A program made the translations under genes and the position numbers. 64,000 bases of DNA, from positions 436,262,571 to 436,326,570 of the forward strand of contig CM053028.1 of the NCBI GenBank assembly GCA_028564925.1, in the 5' to 3' direction. Of this stretch, positions 34,484-47,183 are shown piece after piece (position 1 is the stretch's first letter; each line of letters starts with the position of its first letter). The stretch comes from Lithobates sylvaticus. Taxonomy: Eukaryota > Chordata > Amphibia > Anura > Ranidae. The notes below the pieces were generated by a model. It searched no databases. It was not told where the DNA came from and saw only the letters and a list, made by a program, of their open reading frames with translations.

Positions 34484-37400
34484 ATGGCTGGAAGACCGCC
34501 AAGGGGAGGCAGAGCGTGCAGAGCCAAGAACACAGGGCAGGCAGGCTCTGTTTCTAGTGGACGTGGCCGTGGCCGTGGACGTGGTCGTGCATCGTCATCA
34601 GCACGTGGCCATGGGACACGCGCGTCTTTGTTTTCGGCAGCTGGACATGTGGAGCCGCATCATGCTGAAGGCTTGGTAGAATGGATGACCAAGCCCTCCT
34701 CATCCTCCTCATCCTCTCTCACCCAGGCTCAGGGTACTGGCAGAGCATCATCAGCCACCCCTTCCCTAGACCCACCATGTCCTCCTGAGGAGTCCCCCCG
34801 AACTCTTTGAGCACAGTGTTGGGTACATGCTCCAGGAGGATGCCCAACGATTCTAAGGCTCGGATGATGATACCCAGCTTGAGGAATCTGGCAGTACTGT
34901 TCCACCAGCTGCAGCTTACTGCCAGGTTTGCTCTAGTGGTGAAGAGGGAGGGGATGATGAGGTCACTGACTCCACGTGGGTGCCTGAAGGGAGAGAGGAT
35001 GAGGAGGAGGACGAGGAGGAGGAGGATGCGGCGTCACATGTCCAACGAGGCAGGATGCCCCCTGGAGGCCAGGTAGAGGCCAGCACAGCAACTGTACAAC
35101 ACCGCAGAGCTCCGCCTGTGCAGGGCGCTGCCTCTGCACGTTATCAGAAAAGTTCTTTGGTGTGGGCCTTTTTTGAGACGAGTGCATCAGATCGCACCAC
35201 TGCTATTTGCAATATTTGTCTCAAGCGTATCTCGCGTGGCCAAAACATCAGCCGCTTGGGCACCACAAGCATGACCAGAGATATGGCGACCTGCCATGCA
35301 GCTCGTTGGCAGGCACACATAAAAGACCCACACCAAAGAACTAAGCGGACCTCTCCTTGCTCCTCCTCAGCTGGGATCTCCATCCCCACTACACCTTCAG
35401 TCCTCTCTGAAAGCTGCTCTGAGAGGACTGAAGGTGTAGAATTAGGTGTGTCACAACCAAGTACTTGCAGTACACCGACGTCCGATTGCAGCAGGCAAAT
35501 TTCCCTGCCCCAGCTGCTGGACCGTAGAAAGAAGTACACTCCCAGCCATCCACATGCCCAGCGGTTGAATGCTAGCCTGGCTAAATTGCTAGCACTTCAA
35601 CTGCTGCCTTTTCAGTTGGTAGACTCGGCCCCCTTCCGTGAGTTTGTTCAATGTGCGGTTCCTCAGTGGCAGGTTCCCAAACGCCACTTTTTCTCACGGA
35701 AGGCGATTCCGTCTCTCTACCGGCATGTGGAGGGCAATGTCCATGCCTCGCTGGACAGGGCGGTCAGCGGTAAGGTGCATATTACCGCTGACTCATGGTC
35801 CAGCAGGCATGGACAGGGACGGTACCTTTCTTTCACGGCCCATTGGGTCACTCTATTGGCAGCTGGGAGGGATGCAGGACAAGGTGCAGTAGTGTTGGAG
35901 GTTGTTCCGCCACCACGCCTCCAAAACGCTACTACTGCTACTGGTTGTGACACACCTCTCTCCTCCACCCCCTCCTCTTCTTCTTCCTCCAGTGCTCTGT
36001 CCTTGGAACCAGCGGTGCTCCGTAGGCGTACAAGGGGCTACGCAAGTACGCAGGCAAAAAGATGCCATGCCGTGCTTGCGCTGGTGTGTTTGGGGGACAG
36101 GAGCCACACTGGGCCAGAGGTTCTGGGAGCTCTGCAGGGGCAGGCCGAGAGGTGGTTGACGCCACGTCAGCTTAAGCCAGGAATGGTCGTTTCTGACAAT
36201 GGCACCAACCTCCTCTCCGCCCTGCGACAGGGGCAGCTCACCCATGTGCCCTGCATGGCTCACGTCCTCAACCTGGTGGTGCAGCGGTTCTTGGGCAGGT
36301 TCCCAGGCTTACAGGATGTCCTGAGGCAGGCCAGGAAAGTCTGTGTGCATTTCCGCCGATCTTATAATGCCAGTGCTCGGCTGACTGAGCTGCAAAAGGA
36401 GCTGAACCTGCCCAAGAACCGCCTAATATGTGACATGCCCACCAGGTGGAACTCAACGTTGGCCATGCTGCAGCGACTGCACACGCAGCAGAGGGCCATC
36501 AATGAGTACCTTTGCGACTATGGCACCAGGACAGGGTCAGGGGAGCTTGGTTTTTTTTTCCCCACGTCAGTGGAGCATGATCAGGGATGCATGCACTGTC
36601 CTCTCACCATTTGAGGAGGCCACGAGGATGGTGAGCAGTGACAGTGCATGCATCAGTGACACTGTCCCTCTTGTCCACCTGTTGGAGCATACGCTGCGTG
36701 GGATAATGGACAGGGCACTTGAGGCAGAACAGAGGCAGGAAGAGGAGGACTTCCTTGCCTCTCAAGGCCCCTTTATCCGGACAGTGTTCCTTCTGTCCCA
36801 CCCATCACACAGGAAGAGGATGAGGAGGAGGAGGAGGAGGAGGATTGTGTGAGCATGGAGGTGGAGCCTGGCACTCAGCATCAGCAGCAGCAGTCTTTTA
36901 GGGATGATGTACAGTCCCAACAAACCAGTGGACTTGTACGTGGCTGGGAGGAGGTGGCTGGCGATCATGTCATCCTCAGTGACCCAGAAGACTCCGGACC
37001 GAATGCCTCAGCTAACCTACGCTGCATGGCCTCCCTGATCCTGCAAAGCCTGCGGAAGGATCCTCGTGTTCTTCGGATCAAGGAGAGGGACCATTACTGG
37101 CTGGCCACTCTCCTTGATCCGCGGTACAAGGGTAAGGTTGCGGACCTTATCTTGCCGTCGCAGAGGGAGCAGAGGATGAGACATCTCAGGGAGGCCTTGC
37201 AGAAAGGTCTGTGCAACGCGTTCCCAGAAACTGGGAGGCTACAAACTCCTGGTCCTGGGCGACGAGTTGCCGAGGCTTCGGTCAGTAGCAGAAGGAGCGG
37301 TGGGGAAGGTGGACGTCTGACCGATGCGTTCAGACAATTTTTTAGTCCGCAGCCCCAAGGTATGATCGGTTCCAGCAACCATCGCCAGCGTCTGATATAC

Positions 37401-37703
37401 ATGGTGCAGGAATACCTTGGGGCAAGGTCAGACTTGGACACCTTTCCCACCGAAAATCCTCTGGCTTACTGGGTCCTGAGGATGGATCACTGGCCAGAGC
37501 TTGCACAGTATGCAATTGAGCTACTGGCCTGTCCTGCCTCCAGCGTTCTTTCCGAACGCACATTCAGTGCTGCTGGAGGATTTGTCACCGATCATAGGGT
37601 GCGCCTGTCCACCGCCTCGGTTGATCGACTGACCTTCATCAAAATGAATCAGTCTTGGATCACCACCAGCTACCAGGCACCTGAGGCGGATATAACCGAA
37701 TAA
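34484..37703 (+). pseudogene. BED-finger hAT transposase, broken
   Basis: About 1,070 codons. MAGRPPRGGR starts 11 bp after the array. The N-terminus is Ser/Arg/Gly-rich and then acidic. A BED-type finger follows near 35155-35300 (VWAFFE, CNIC, then MTRDMATCHAARW; an Asp stands where a zinc-binding His is expected). The catalytic core has HITADSWSS, VVSDNGTNLLSAL, HVPCMAHVLNLVV and CDMPTRWNST. The C-terminal dimerisation region reads ACPASSVLSERTFSAAGG..RVRLS..FIKMNQ. I see a frame change near 34803, a stop near 34852, and a compensating pair of frame changes at the T-run near 36550 and the GGA repeat near 36815. Otherwise well preserved, so recently dead. It would cut hAT ends and give 8-bp duplications. 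Confidence 0.9.
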
Positions 37704-37799
37704 GTTTTAATATCACATCCCTTCAAGACTGCCTATGCTGATGCTGAGTGACTGTCCTCTTATGTTCACTGACTATCCTCTTCCTCCTCCTCAATGATC

Positions 37800-38440
37800 C
37801 ATGCCACCACACCAGTGCCTACGGCACAATTTTTCAGCCCCTGTTTAACAGGGGCGTGTACATACAATTTTTATAAAAAAATGCTTGGCAACACGTGTGA
37901 CTGCTGTGCTCCAAGTACAGTATCTGTGAGGGGTTGCAGTGTTGTGGCACCAGCACCAGTGCCTAAGGCAAATTTTTCAGCCCCTGTTTAACAGGGGCGT
38001 GTACTTACAATTTTTAAAAAAAAATGCTTTGCAACACGTGTGACTGCTGTGCTCCAAGTACAGTATCTGTGAGGGGTTGCAGTGTTGTGGCACCAGCACC
38101 AGTGCCTAAGGCACAATTTTTCAGCCCCTGTTTAACAGGGGCGGGTAATTACAATTTTTTAAAAAAATGCTTTGCAACACGTGTGACTGCTGTGCTCCAA
38201 GTACAGTATCTGTGAGGGGTTGCAGTGTTGTGGCACCAGCACCAGTGCCTAAGGCACAATTTTTCAGCCCCTGTTTAACAGGGGCGTGTACTTACAATTT
38301 TTTAAAAAAATGCTTCGCAACACGTGTGACTGCTGTGCTCCAAGTACAGTATCTGTGAGGGGTTGCAGTGTTGTGGCACCAGCACCAGTGCCTAAGGCAC
38401 AATTTTTCAGCCCCTGTTTAACAGGGGCGGGTAATTACAA
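37800..38440 (+). repeat. 143-bp tandem array downstream of transposase
   Basis: About 4.4 copies. Each has ACCAGTGCCTAAGGCAC, a small hairpin GCCCCTGTTTAACAGGGGC and GCTTTGCAACACGTGTGACT. It begins about 100 bp after the transposase stop, so it is probably 3' UTR. Confidence 0.92.
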
Positions 38441-39090
38441 ATCTTGATCTAATAGTTCACAGCAGGGCCCATTCCTGCGCCCACCAAGAGTAACTATGAG
38501 GGCCTACAGTCTTGTGGCAACACCGTCCACCACCACCGCCAAAGGCCCAATTTTTCTGCCCTGTTCATCAGGTGCTTGCAATTACAAATCTTGAACTAAT
38601 AACTCACAGCAGGGCCCATTCCTGCGCCCACCAAGAGTAACTGTGAGAGCTTACAGTCTTGTGGCAACACCGTCCACCACCACCACCACCCCCAATTTTT
38701 CTGCCCTGTTCAACAGGTGCATGCAATTACAAATCTTGATCTAATAACTCACAGCAGGGCCCATTCTTGCGCCCACCAAGAGTAACTGTGAGAGCTTACA
38801 GTCTTGTGGCAACACCGTCCACCACCACCGCCAAAGGCCCAATTTTTCTGCCCTGTTCATCAGGTGCTTGCAATTACAAATCTTGATCTAATAACTCACA
38901 GCAGGGCCCATTCCTGCGCCCACCAAGAGTAACTGTGAGAGCTTACAGTCTTGTGGCAACACCGTCCACCACCACCACCACCACCCCCAATTTTTCTGCC
39001 CTGTTCAACAGGTGCATGCAATTACAAATCTTGATCTATTAACTCACAGCAGGGCCCATTCCTGTGCCCACCAGTCTTGTGGCTACACCA
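38441..39090 (+). repeat. 147-bp tandem array, related to the previous one
   Basis: About 4.4 copies of a unit with AATCTTGATCTAATAACTCA, GCGCCCACCAAGAGTAAC and TTTTCTGCCCTGTTCAACAGG. The hairpin part resembles that of the 143-bp unit, which suggests a common origin. (CCA)n length varies between units. Confidence 0.9.
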
Positions 39091-39939
39091 ACATCTAATA
39101 GGGCAAATTTCTGCAGAGTATATACGCCAGGCCCCTACTTTCAAACATCCAACTTACAAACGACTCCTACTTGCAAATGGAAAGAGAAAACAGGAAGTGA
39201 GAGGAAATCTACCCCTAGGAAGGGAAATTCTATCCTGTTAGATTTAATTTGGGAAAAAGGTATCTCCTCTCTACTGATACTTTATCACCAATCCTTGTTT
39301 CAATTAAAACCCCACTTTTTCCAAAAACATTTGTCATTGGGACAGAAAGTTAGGTGACATGTTCTGAACAGATGTGCAAAGACAGCAAATGTTACAGGGG
39401 TGATAACCCCTCCCTATGTTCTCCAAAAGCTTAAAAATAGATTTTTTTGGGATGGAGCTACACTTCATAATGTACCTGTTCAGATTCTACTTAAGAACAA
39501 ACCTAAAGCCGCAAGTGGTTTTAAATGGCTTCTTTTTTTCCTTTACAAATGACATTTTGTGCAAGGACAGTTCTAAACACGGGAAACACATGCCACTTCA
39601 CAGGCATACTTTAGACACCCCCCAGGTACCATATTTAAAGGAAAATTTCACTTTTTTTTTTTCACTTTATGCATCATTAAAATGACTGCTCCCGAAAAAA
39701 CGTTAGTTTTTAAAAGTTCTTTTTGCATTGATATATGTCCCCTGGGGCAGGACCCGGGTCCCCAAACCTGTTTTATGACATTAACATGCATATTGGCCGT
39801 TGTAATTAGCACTTTTGATTTCGAACGTTCGCGTCCATTATAACGTATAGGGTTCGAAAATTCACGCGAACTTTCGGTCGGTTCGAAGGTTCTGGTGCGA
39901 ACCGAACCCGGGGGTGTTCGGCTCATCCCTAGTTATTTC

Positions 39940-40475
39940 ATCCACTAGCACCAGCACTATATTTTCTGGATCCGGAGCATTACCACATTGTGCCCTTATG
40001 ATTGATATGGACGCTATTATCTATGGACACTTTTAATTCATTTTATGGTTTCACCGTTTAATATTTATTTATTGTTTTTTGGTTTATAATATTTTGAATT
40101 CCACGACCTATTATTAGCACTTCATTTATATATTTATTATTCTTTTAGCACGTGGCTCCACCATCACTATTACTTACAGCCACATATGTATGTTTTCTCT
40201 TTTAATACACATTCCGTGTATGGATACACAAGCTCTTGATTTATGTTTTTTATGTTGGTTTTAATCAAGCATTATATCACATATTAACTATGTTACTGTT
40301 TTTTTACATTGTTTTTGGATTTTTGACTTATTGAACTGCATCACCTACTACTATTTTATTGCCGTTGGCCATCTTATTCTTTTTAGTTAATCTTTGTATA
40401 GCGCACCACTACCTCCTCTATTGCTTTTACCTTTGGGTTCAGACATTTCCCTCAGTGTATGCAGCAGTACGCTAG
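39940..40475. other. AT-rich unclassified region
   Basis: No ORF or repeat ends recognised. TATAGCGCACCACTACC near 40400 resembles PLE 3' tails but is not diagnostic. Confidence 0.35.
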
Positions 40476-41046
40476 CTAGTCTTCTTTGAGTTGGTGCAGG
40501 ACTATCTCTTTTTTCTCAGGTTTGCAGTTGTGCCATACTCTTTCCATTTTCGAATGATGGATTGAACAGTGCTTTGTGAGATGTTCAATGCTTAGGATAT
40601 TTTTTTTATAACCTAACCCTGCTTTAAACTTCTCCACAACTTTATATCTGACCTGTCTGGTGTGTTCATTGGCCTTCATGATGCTGTTTGTTCACTACAG
40701 TTATCTGACAAACCTCTGAGGGCTTCACAGAACAGCTGTATTTATACTTACACACAGGTGGACTCTATTTACTAATTAGGTGACTTCTGAATGCAATTGG
40801 TTCCACTAGATTTTAGTTAGGGGTATCAGAGTAAAGGGGGTTGAATACAAATGCACACCATACTTTTCACATATTTATTTGTAAAAAACTGTGAAAAACA
40901 TTTATCATTTTCCTTCCACTTCCCAATTATGTGCCACTTTGTGTTGGCCTATCACATAAAATCCCAATAAAATACATTTACGTTTTTGGTTGTAACATGA
41001 CAAAGTGGAAAATTGCAAGGGGTATGAATACTTTTTCAAGGCACTG
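40476..41046 (-). mobile_element. Tc1 fragment with transposase N-terminus
   Basis: Matches the terminal 600 bp of the Tc1 at 47852-49446, ending AATACTTTTTCAAGGCACTG then TA. The minus ORF starting at 40679 reads MKANEHTRQVRYKVVEKFKA before a frame break. The rest of the element is missing. Confidence 0.85.
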
Positions 41047-41048
41047 TA

Positions 41049-41699
41049 TATTTTGTGCATTTAGGAAAGAATCCAGTCCAAAACTACTGAGTTGGCCAGA
41101 ACCAGCTCGTAAGGGAGTCTATTCCACATTTTCACAGCTCTCACTGTGAAGAAGCCTTTCTGTGTTTGGAGAATTAAATCTCTTTTCCTCCAGACATAAG
41201 AGTGCCCCCTTGACCTCTGTGATTACCTTAAAGTGAATAACTCTACATCAAGTTCACTATATGGACCAATTATGTATTTATGCATCTTGATCATACCCCC
41301 TTAATCTCCTCTTCTCAGAAGAGAATAAACTCAGTCCAGTTAATCTTTCCTCATAGCTGAGCTCCTCCATGCCTCCTTATCAGTTTGGTTGTCCTTCTCT
41401 GCACTTTCTCCAGTTCCCTGATATAATTTTTGTAAACTGGTGCCCAAAACTGAACTGCATATTCCAAATGAGTTCTTACTAATGATTTGTACTGGGACAA
41501 AATGATATCTCTCTCTCTGGAGTCCATACCTCTCTTAATACAAGAAAGGACTTTGCTTGATTTGGAAACCACAGCTTGGCATTCAATTCATTAATAATCT
41601 TATGATCTACCAGAACCCCCAGATCCTTCTCTACCATGCATATTCTTAGCTCCCAAATGCATAACTTTACATTTATGAACATTGAACCTCTGTTGCTAC
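41049..41699 (-). pseudogene. CR1/Rex1-type LINE, post-RT part
   Basis: Reads QQRFNVHKCKVMHLG, KDLGVLVDHKI, SLVRTHLEYAVQFWAPVY and LEKVQRRTTKLI, the thumb region after the RT box, then a long degenerate 3' end. Several frame breaks. It continues the reading of 52784-53235 across the hAT insertion. Confidence 0.85.
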
Positions 41700-41707
41700 A
41701 TAGTTGC
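41700..41707. repeat. 8-bp hAT target duplication, left
   Basis: ATAGTTGC here and at 52776-52783. It falls inside the LINE codons for N-W-A-T-M. Confidence 0.9.
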
Positions 41708-42312
41708 CAGGGCCGGACTGGCCTACCGGGATACGGGGACATTTCCCGTGGCTGTGGCTGCAGCATAGCTCAAAGTGGAGGCGAGTCACGCTGTGTCATG
41801 GAGCTCAGTGTGACTGTGAAATATGCCGCGATGTTACAAAAGTCCCGCCCTCCCACTAGACCAGCTCGTGTGATAGGCGCAGGGCGGGACTTTTGTAACA
41901 GTGCGGCCAAACATTTCCGACTGAGCTCCGTGACACAGTGGGAAATGCGCGCTTGGGGTAATCCACTGGCACAGGTGCTATATGAGTGGTGTCACCTTTT
42001 GAATCTGGAGTTCCTCTTTGTGGACAATTTTCGATGCATGCAGCTGATCAGAATTGGCGTCTTTTTTTGGACTTTACTGTAGAAAAACCATTTTTTCACA
42101 TCGGATGGTTTTAACCTATTTGTCAATATTTCACAATTAGTATTATTTGTATGTTTATTATAAGATACACTTTTTTGCATACTTTATTCATTTATGTACC
42201 GTTACTTCTAATTTTTAGTAAGTACATGTATGCTCACTTTCACAGTATTTTATCACCAATGTGTTAGTTTATATTTTGCAGCGCAGTCATTTTTCTTTAT
42301 TTTTCTTTATTT

Positions 42313-43740
42313 ATTAATCCACTGGCACAGGCACTGACTGGTGAGGCGGCAATGTTGGGCGAGGTAAGGCAGCAGTGATGGGCCCAGTAGTATAGCTGCA
42401 ATGATGGGCACGGTGGGGCGGCAATGATGGGCACGGTGAGGTGGCAATGATGGGCATGGTGAGGTGGCAGTGATGGGCACGGTGAGACAGCAATGATGGA
42501 CACGGTGAGGTGGCAATGATGGGCACGGTAAGGCAGTAATGATGGGCATGGTGAGGCGGCAATGATGGACACGGTGAGGCGGAAATGATGGGCACGGTGA
42601 GGCTGCAATGATGAGCATGGTATAGCTGCAATGATAGGCACAGTATAGCTGCAATGATGGGCACGGTGAGGCGGCAATGATGGGCATGGTGAGATGGCAG
42701 TGATTGGCACGATGAGGCGGCAATGATGGGCACAGTGAGGCGGCAGTGATGGGCACGGTGAGGCGGCAGTGATGGGCATGGTGAGGTGGCAGTAATGGGC
42801 ATGGTGAGGTGGCAGTGATGGGCACAGAAAGGCTGCAATGATGGGCATGGTAAGGTGGCAATGATGGGCATGGTGAGGCGGCAATGATGGGCACGATGAG
42901 GTGGCAATGATGGGCACAGTAAGGCTGCAATGATGGGCACGGTGAGGCGACAATGATGAGCACAGTGAGGCTGCAATGATGGGCACAGTGAGGCTGCAAT
43001 GATGGGCACAGTGAGGCGGCAATGATGGGCACAGTGAGGCGGCAGTGATGGGCACGGTGAGGCGGCAGTGATGGGCATGGTGAGGTGGCAGTAATGGGCA
43101 TGGTGAGGTGGCAGTGATGGGCACAGAAAGGCTGCAATGATGGGCATGGTAAGGTGGCAATGATGGGCATGGTGAGGCGGCAATGATGGGCACGATGAGG
43201 TGGCAATGATGGGCACAGTAAGGCTGCAATGATGGGCACTGTGAGGCGACAATGATGAGCACAGTGAGGCTGCAATGATGGGCACAGTGAGGCTGCAATG
43301 ATGGGCACAGTGAGGCGGCAATGATGGGCACAGTGAGGCGGCAGTGATGGGCACGGTGAGGCGGCAGTGATGGGCATGGTGAGGTGGCAGTAATGGGCAT
43401 GGTGAGGTGGCAGTGATGGGCACAGAAAGGCTGCAATGATGGGCATGGTAAGGTGGCAATGATGGGCATGGTGAGGCGGCAATGATGGGCACGATGAGGT
43501 GGCAATGATGGGCACAGTAAGGCTGCAATGATGGGCACGGTGAGGCGACAATGATGAGCACAGTGAGGCTGCAATGATGAGCACAGTGAGGCTGCAATGA
43601 TGGGCGCAGTGAGGTTACAATGATAGGCAGTGAGGCTGCAATGATGGGTACAGTGAGGCTGCATGGGTGGGCACAGTGAGGCTGCATTGATGTACACAGT
43701 GAGGCTGCATTTGATGGACACTGGTGAGGCTGCATTGATC
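42313..43740. repeat. 23-bp minisatellite with 299-bp higher-order unit
   Basis: About 62 copies of GCAATGATGGGCACGGTGAGGCG. A 13-unit (299-bp) block recurs three times (landmark GCACAGAAAGGCTGC at about 42822, 43121 and 43420). Because 23 is not a multiple of three and the unit has no stop, all three minus frames stay open (425-484 codons). These are not genes. Confidence 0.95.
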
Positions 43741-44419
43741 TCTTGTATCATGTCTACATTCTCTTACCATCTTTAGTATCATGTCCTCAGTCTCTAATTG
43801 TAATGGATGTGATCATGGTGAAATGTCTCTTCCAATACATGCTTTATATATCTAACATATATCAACCTTAAAAAACATATTCAGATATTTTCAAAGCTTA
43901 GCTTATTCCTCCCTTGCTGCTGTGGAACTGAAGAGTTAACAGAAGGACAGTTAACAGAAGAATCGCACCTCTTCTAATGCCCCATACACACGGTCGGATT
44001 TTCCGACGGAAAATGTCCTATCGGACCATGTTGTCGTAAATTCCGACCGTGTGTGGGCTCCATCGGACTTTTTCCGTCGGAGTTTGATCTCCTGCTCTCA
44101 AATTTTCCGACAACAAAGTCCGATCACGCAAATTCCGATCGTGTGTAGCCTAGTCCAACAGACAAAGTGCCACGCATGCTCAGAAGAAATTCTGTGATGG
44201 AAGCGCTCGGTCAGGTAAAACTACCATTCCTAATCGACACAGCACATTCGTCACGCTGCAATGTTAAAATGTGTTTAATGCAGCGCATTCTCTTTTTCTT
44301 TACAATGCAAGAAGAATGACATTTTTTAGCTGCTCATATTCACACTGACTTCTCCCAAACTTCTTTCTTTATTATTTTTCCTGATTTATTGGCTTGAATT
44401 TTTTTATTCGTCAGATCTT

Positions 44420-44545
44420 AAGAATGTTTATTTTCTTTTTTTTTTTTTTTTTTGCATTTATAGTGTTTTTTTTTTAAATCCTTTATTTAAAATTTCCTTT
44501 ATCTGTCTTTTTTTTTTTTTGTGGGGGGGGGGGGGGGGGGGGGTG
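44420..44545. repeat. Poly-T and poly-G runs
   Basis: T runs at about 44437-44453 and 44508-44520, then about 22 G at 44522-44543. Similar in style to the poly-C blocks near 4.3-4.8 kb. Confidence 0.85.
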
Positions 44546-44828
44546 GTTTGTGTGTCTCAACTTATCCCAACACCATTATTATCATTTGTATTTTTTGCCT
44601 AAATTCACTAGGAGGTTGCTTGGTGTTGGTGCCCCTTGTTAATTTGACTTTATGATTTGTGAAATGTACCTGCCTACTCACAAATAAACTGTCCTTTTTG
44701 AAGTAAAACACATAGGCAAGTATTTCTTCAAACCAAAAAAAACCTTTATTCGGTGTCATAAACAAAATAAACAGGAAGGCAACGCTGGAGAAACTGGTCC
44801 ATTTCGCGAAGCCTTTTGGTCCCCACGG

Positions 44829-45044
44829 CAGACATCAAATATGTAATAGCAAAATTGGTGGCCTGAGGAGTACATATCTGAGAGAGTTCAATCTGGTCCA
44901 GAAGTCCAAGCGATCAGGAAGGTCAGATGCCATCTATGTCCCCAGGATGTTGTCAGACAAGAGGCTGCATCTTCTGACAGACCAGACGGAACTCAGGCCA
45001 TCACTATCTGATCTTCCTAAGGCACTTCCCTCCAGGCTTCCTTC
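44829..45044 (+). pseudogene. MADF-domain fragment (+)
   Basis: Reads DIKYVIAK, then after a one-base slip IGGLRSTYLREFN and SDAIYVPRM, then LHLLTDQTELRPSLSDLPKAL. This parallels the minus-strand MADF piece (DITHVMAKIGALRSTYLRER..NAIYVPRM..LHFLANQREP). The N-terminal half of the MADF domain is missing. It is joined tail-to-tail with the minus-strand copy near 45004-45044. Confidence 0.6.
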
Positions 45045-45720
45045 CAGGCTGTGGCTCAGATGTTCGAGTTGTGGCAGCAGGTGGAGGAGGAGGGCAAGGG
45101 GCAACCTCCCAGCTGCCACTTGCCACAGCCTCCTCCCGGCTGCCACTTGCCACAGCCTCCTCCCGGCTGAGGTCTTCCTGTGTATGAAAATGGGACATAG
45201 TTTTAGTTCTTTGTTCATCAATCACACTATTTTCAGCTCATGACTGTTGCAAATAGAATGTTAAGAAATAGAACATACTATCATTCAGAGCCCAGCATTT
45301 TTCATTCCTGGCCCAATCCTCTTTGATCACTACTGTCTATTGATATGTCAACCACTTTGTTAAATCACAACTTAACAGATCAATAATAACATCTAGTTAA
45401 CATCATTAAATGTACGTCAAGAAATATGTTCACCAATGCTATACCTGTCTCAAGCTGGGCCCCTCCACATGTTGTTGCCTGGAAGGCCCAGGTTGGACAT
45501 CGGAAGCCTCAGCTGGGTGGGAAGGAAGCCTTGAAGGAAGATGGTAAGGTGATGGCATGGGTTCCCTCTGGTTTGCCAGAAAATGTAGCCTCTCGTAGAA
45601 CTTCATCCTGGGAACATAAATGGCATTCGGATCTCCTGATCGCAAGGAATGCTGGTACCTCTGTCGCTCCCTCAGATAGGTGCTCCTCAGGGCACCAATT
45701 TTGGCCATCACATGGGTGAT
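45004..45720 (-). pseudogene. MADF-domain partner protein, C-terminal two exons
   Basis: Exon 45445-45720 encodes the C-terminal half of MADF, then a Pro/Ser-rich linker (LPSRLPSHPAEASDVQPGPS) ending SLRQ. The donor (CAG/GTATAG) and the acceptor (ATACACAG) at 45178 join in phase to exon 45004-45177: EDLS, REEAVASGS twice, then a basic GRKPGGKCLRKIR end. In the frame upstream of 45720 a stop precedes DITHV, so the first half of MADF is lost or lies in a missing exon. MADF proteins bind DNA and in PIF elements may aid the nuclease. Confidence 0.6.
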
Positions 45721-45752
45721 GTCTGCTCTTTACGGCGCAGTGGGGAGAGCAC

Positions 45753-47079
45753 ATGGTGGGGACACAGCAGGTGCGCCCTAACTATTCCAGCAACGAGGAG
45801 GAGGACGAGGAAAGCCCGGAGCCAGAAACGTCCCGATCCCAGAGGCTAAAATTTAAGGCGTCAAATATGTCTTTTGGAGAAATGTTGGAGATGGTGGTCA
45901 TATTCAAGAGGAGCGACTATGATGGGAAGTATGGGCCTTACCCCAACCCAAATGTCAGAAAGGCCAAGATCATAGCTAAAGTTGTGAAAAGGCTGAAAAG
46001 GAATTTTGGGTTACAACGATCCAAGAATCAACTGAGGAAACGCTGGTCAGACCTGAAACTGAGGGAGCACGATCAGTACAGAAATATCAAGCGAGTTCTT
46101 CAAAAAAGTAAGTAGTTGTTGTGTGTTCATCTTTTTTTTTCTTGCTTGCATACTGCTCCATGTGCTTTGTTTTTCAATGTTGGACATTTGAAAATGGCCA
46201 CTTTCATGTTCGTGTGTCCATTCGATCGTGCTAAACCTCTATCGTTCGGCCACTTATAATACGCTGTTTGGTGAAGTTGGAGTTAACTACATTGTTTCAG
46301 GCCTGGTTTTAGTCAAAGGAAGTTTGTTGTCTATAGGGGTTTTTTCGAGAATGAAATGCAAACTTAATCAGTGTAAAGGAGAGGTGACTCAGTAGCTGTT
46401 TACACATCTGGACTCTAGAGCACTAGTGCTGGGACACCCAAACACCCTTTTTTTTAGGGTGTCCTACACATGTGCTCCAGTGGATACTATAGGGGTGTCT
46501 CCATCTGACAAACTTGCACCAAACAGATAATAAGTATTGCACCTTTACAAAGTGTCAAAATTAATGTTGTTGGCCTTTGAACTTGGCCACAAACAACTAT
46601 TGTACGTCACTTCCAAGCAATGTTTCATATTTCCGATTTCTGCCCTCATAGATTGGTGTGCCAAGTATTCCTTTTGTACATTCTCATAGGGGAGAGAAGA
46701 CTCGGGGCGTCTGAGGACACCAGGAACCCCACCCCCCCAAAGAAGGGGAATTACCAACACCAGAAGCAGAGGAGGAGGATGAAGGAGAGATTGTAGAAGT
46801 TGGAGAACTTGTCACCACAACAGGTGAGTGTCGGAGACCACAGCTACAGGTAAGCTAATCAATGTATGCCTGCATCTTAAAAATACCCCGTTTTGTTTTT
46901 GTTTTTTTTTAGGTGATGTGGATGTTGTGGAAGAAGAATCGCATTTTACCAGTGAAAGTGCACACGTCCTCATCGGGGAGATAATGGTGTGCAATTGAGA
47001 TCTAGATGATATCAAGAAAAACATCAATGATGTTCAACAAAAAATGAAGAACATCATTGATGTTTTAGGGAAAATATGA
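45753..47079 (+). pseudogene. Harbinger Myb/SANT-like protein, three exons
   Basis: Exon 1 (45753-46107) has an acidic start (NEEEDEESPEPE) and a Myb/SANT-like domain (FKRSDYDGKYGPYPNP, then RSKNQLRKRWSDLKLREHDQ); donor AAAAAA/GTAAGT. Exon 2 (about 46690-46823): acceptor TTCTCATAG, acidic reading ELPTPEAEEEDEGEIVEVGE; donor CAG/GTGAGT. Exon 3 (46913-47079): acceptor after a T run, then HFTSESAHVLIGEIMVCN and a coiled-coil-like DDIKKNINDVQQKMKNI end. Damage: a C-run slip in exon 2 (near 46737) and a TGA in exon 3 (probably CGA to TGA). The family binds transposon ends and brings the nuclease to the nucleus. Confidence 0.75.
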
Positions 47080-47183
47080 AACCACACAAACGACTTATCA
47101 CACATTTGTGGGTGTGTAACCCAAACAATTTTACGTCAGAAACAAATTTGGAAGATGCACACAGTGTGTCAACATGTGCTAGC

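Larger units (their letters stand above)
30025..39931 (+). mobile_element. Complete 9.9-kb hAT element
   Basis: Starts TAGGGATGGGCC and ends GGCTCATCCCTA, with a perfect 8-bp target duplication GTTATTTC at 30017-30024 and 39932-39939. Order: five palindromes, TATA box, 4-kb tandem leader array, broken BED/hAT transposase, two 3' arrays, unique tail. Another 3' end of the family is at 1320-1785. Unusually large for hAT; most of the excess is tandem repeat. Confidence 0.93.

Noticed and set aside
42297-43751. Three overlapping minus-strand ORFs of 425-484 codons (His/Pro/Ser/Cys-rich repeats)
   Set aside because: They come from a 23-bp tandem repeat without stops, which opens all three frames. 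The same happens at 62666-63821.
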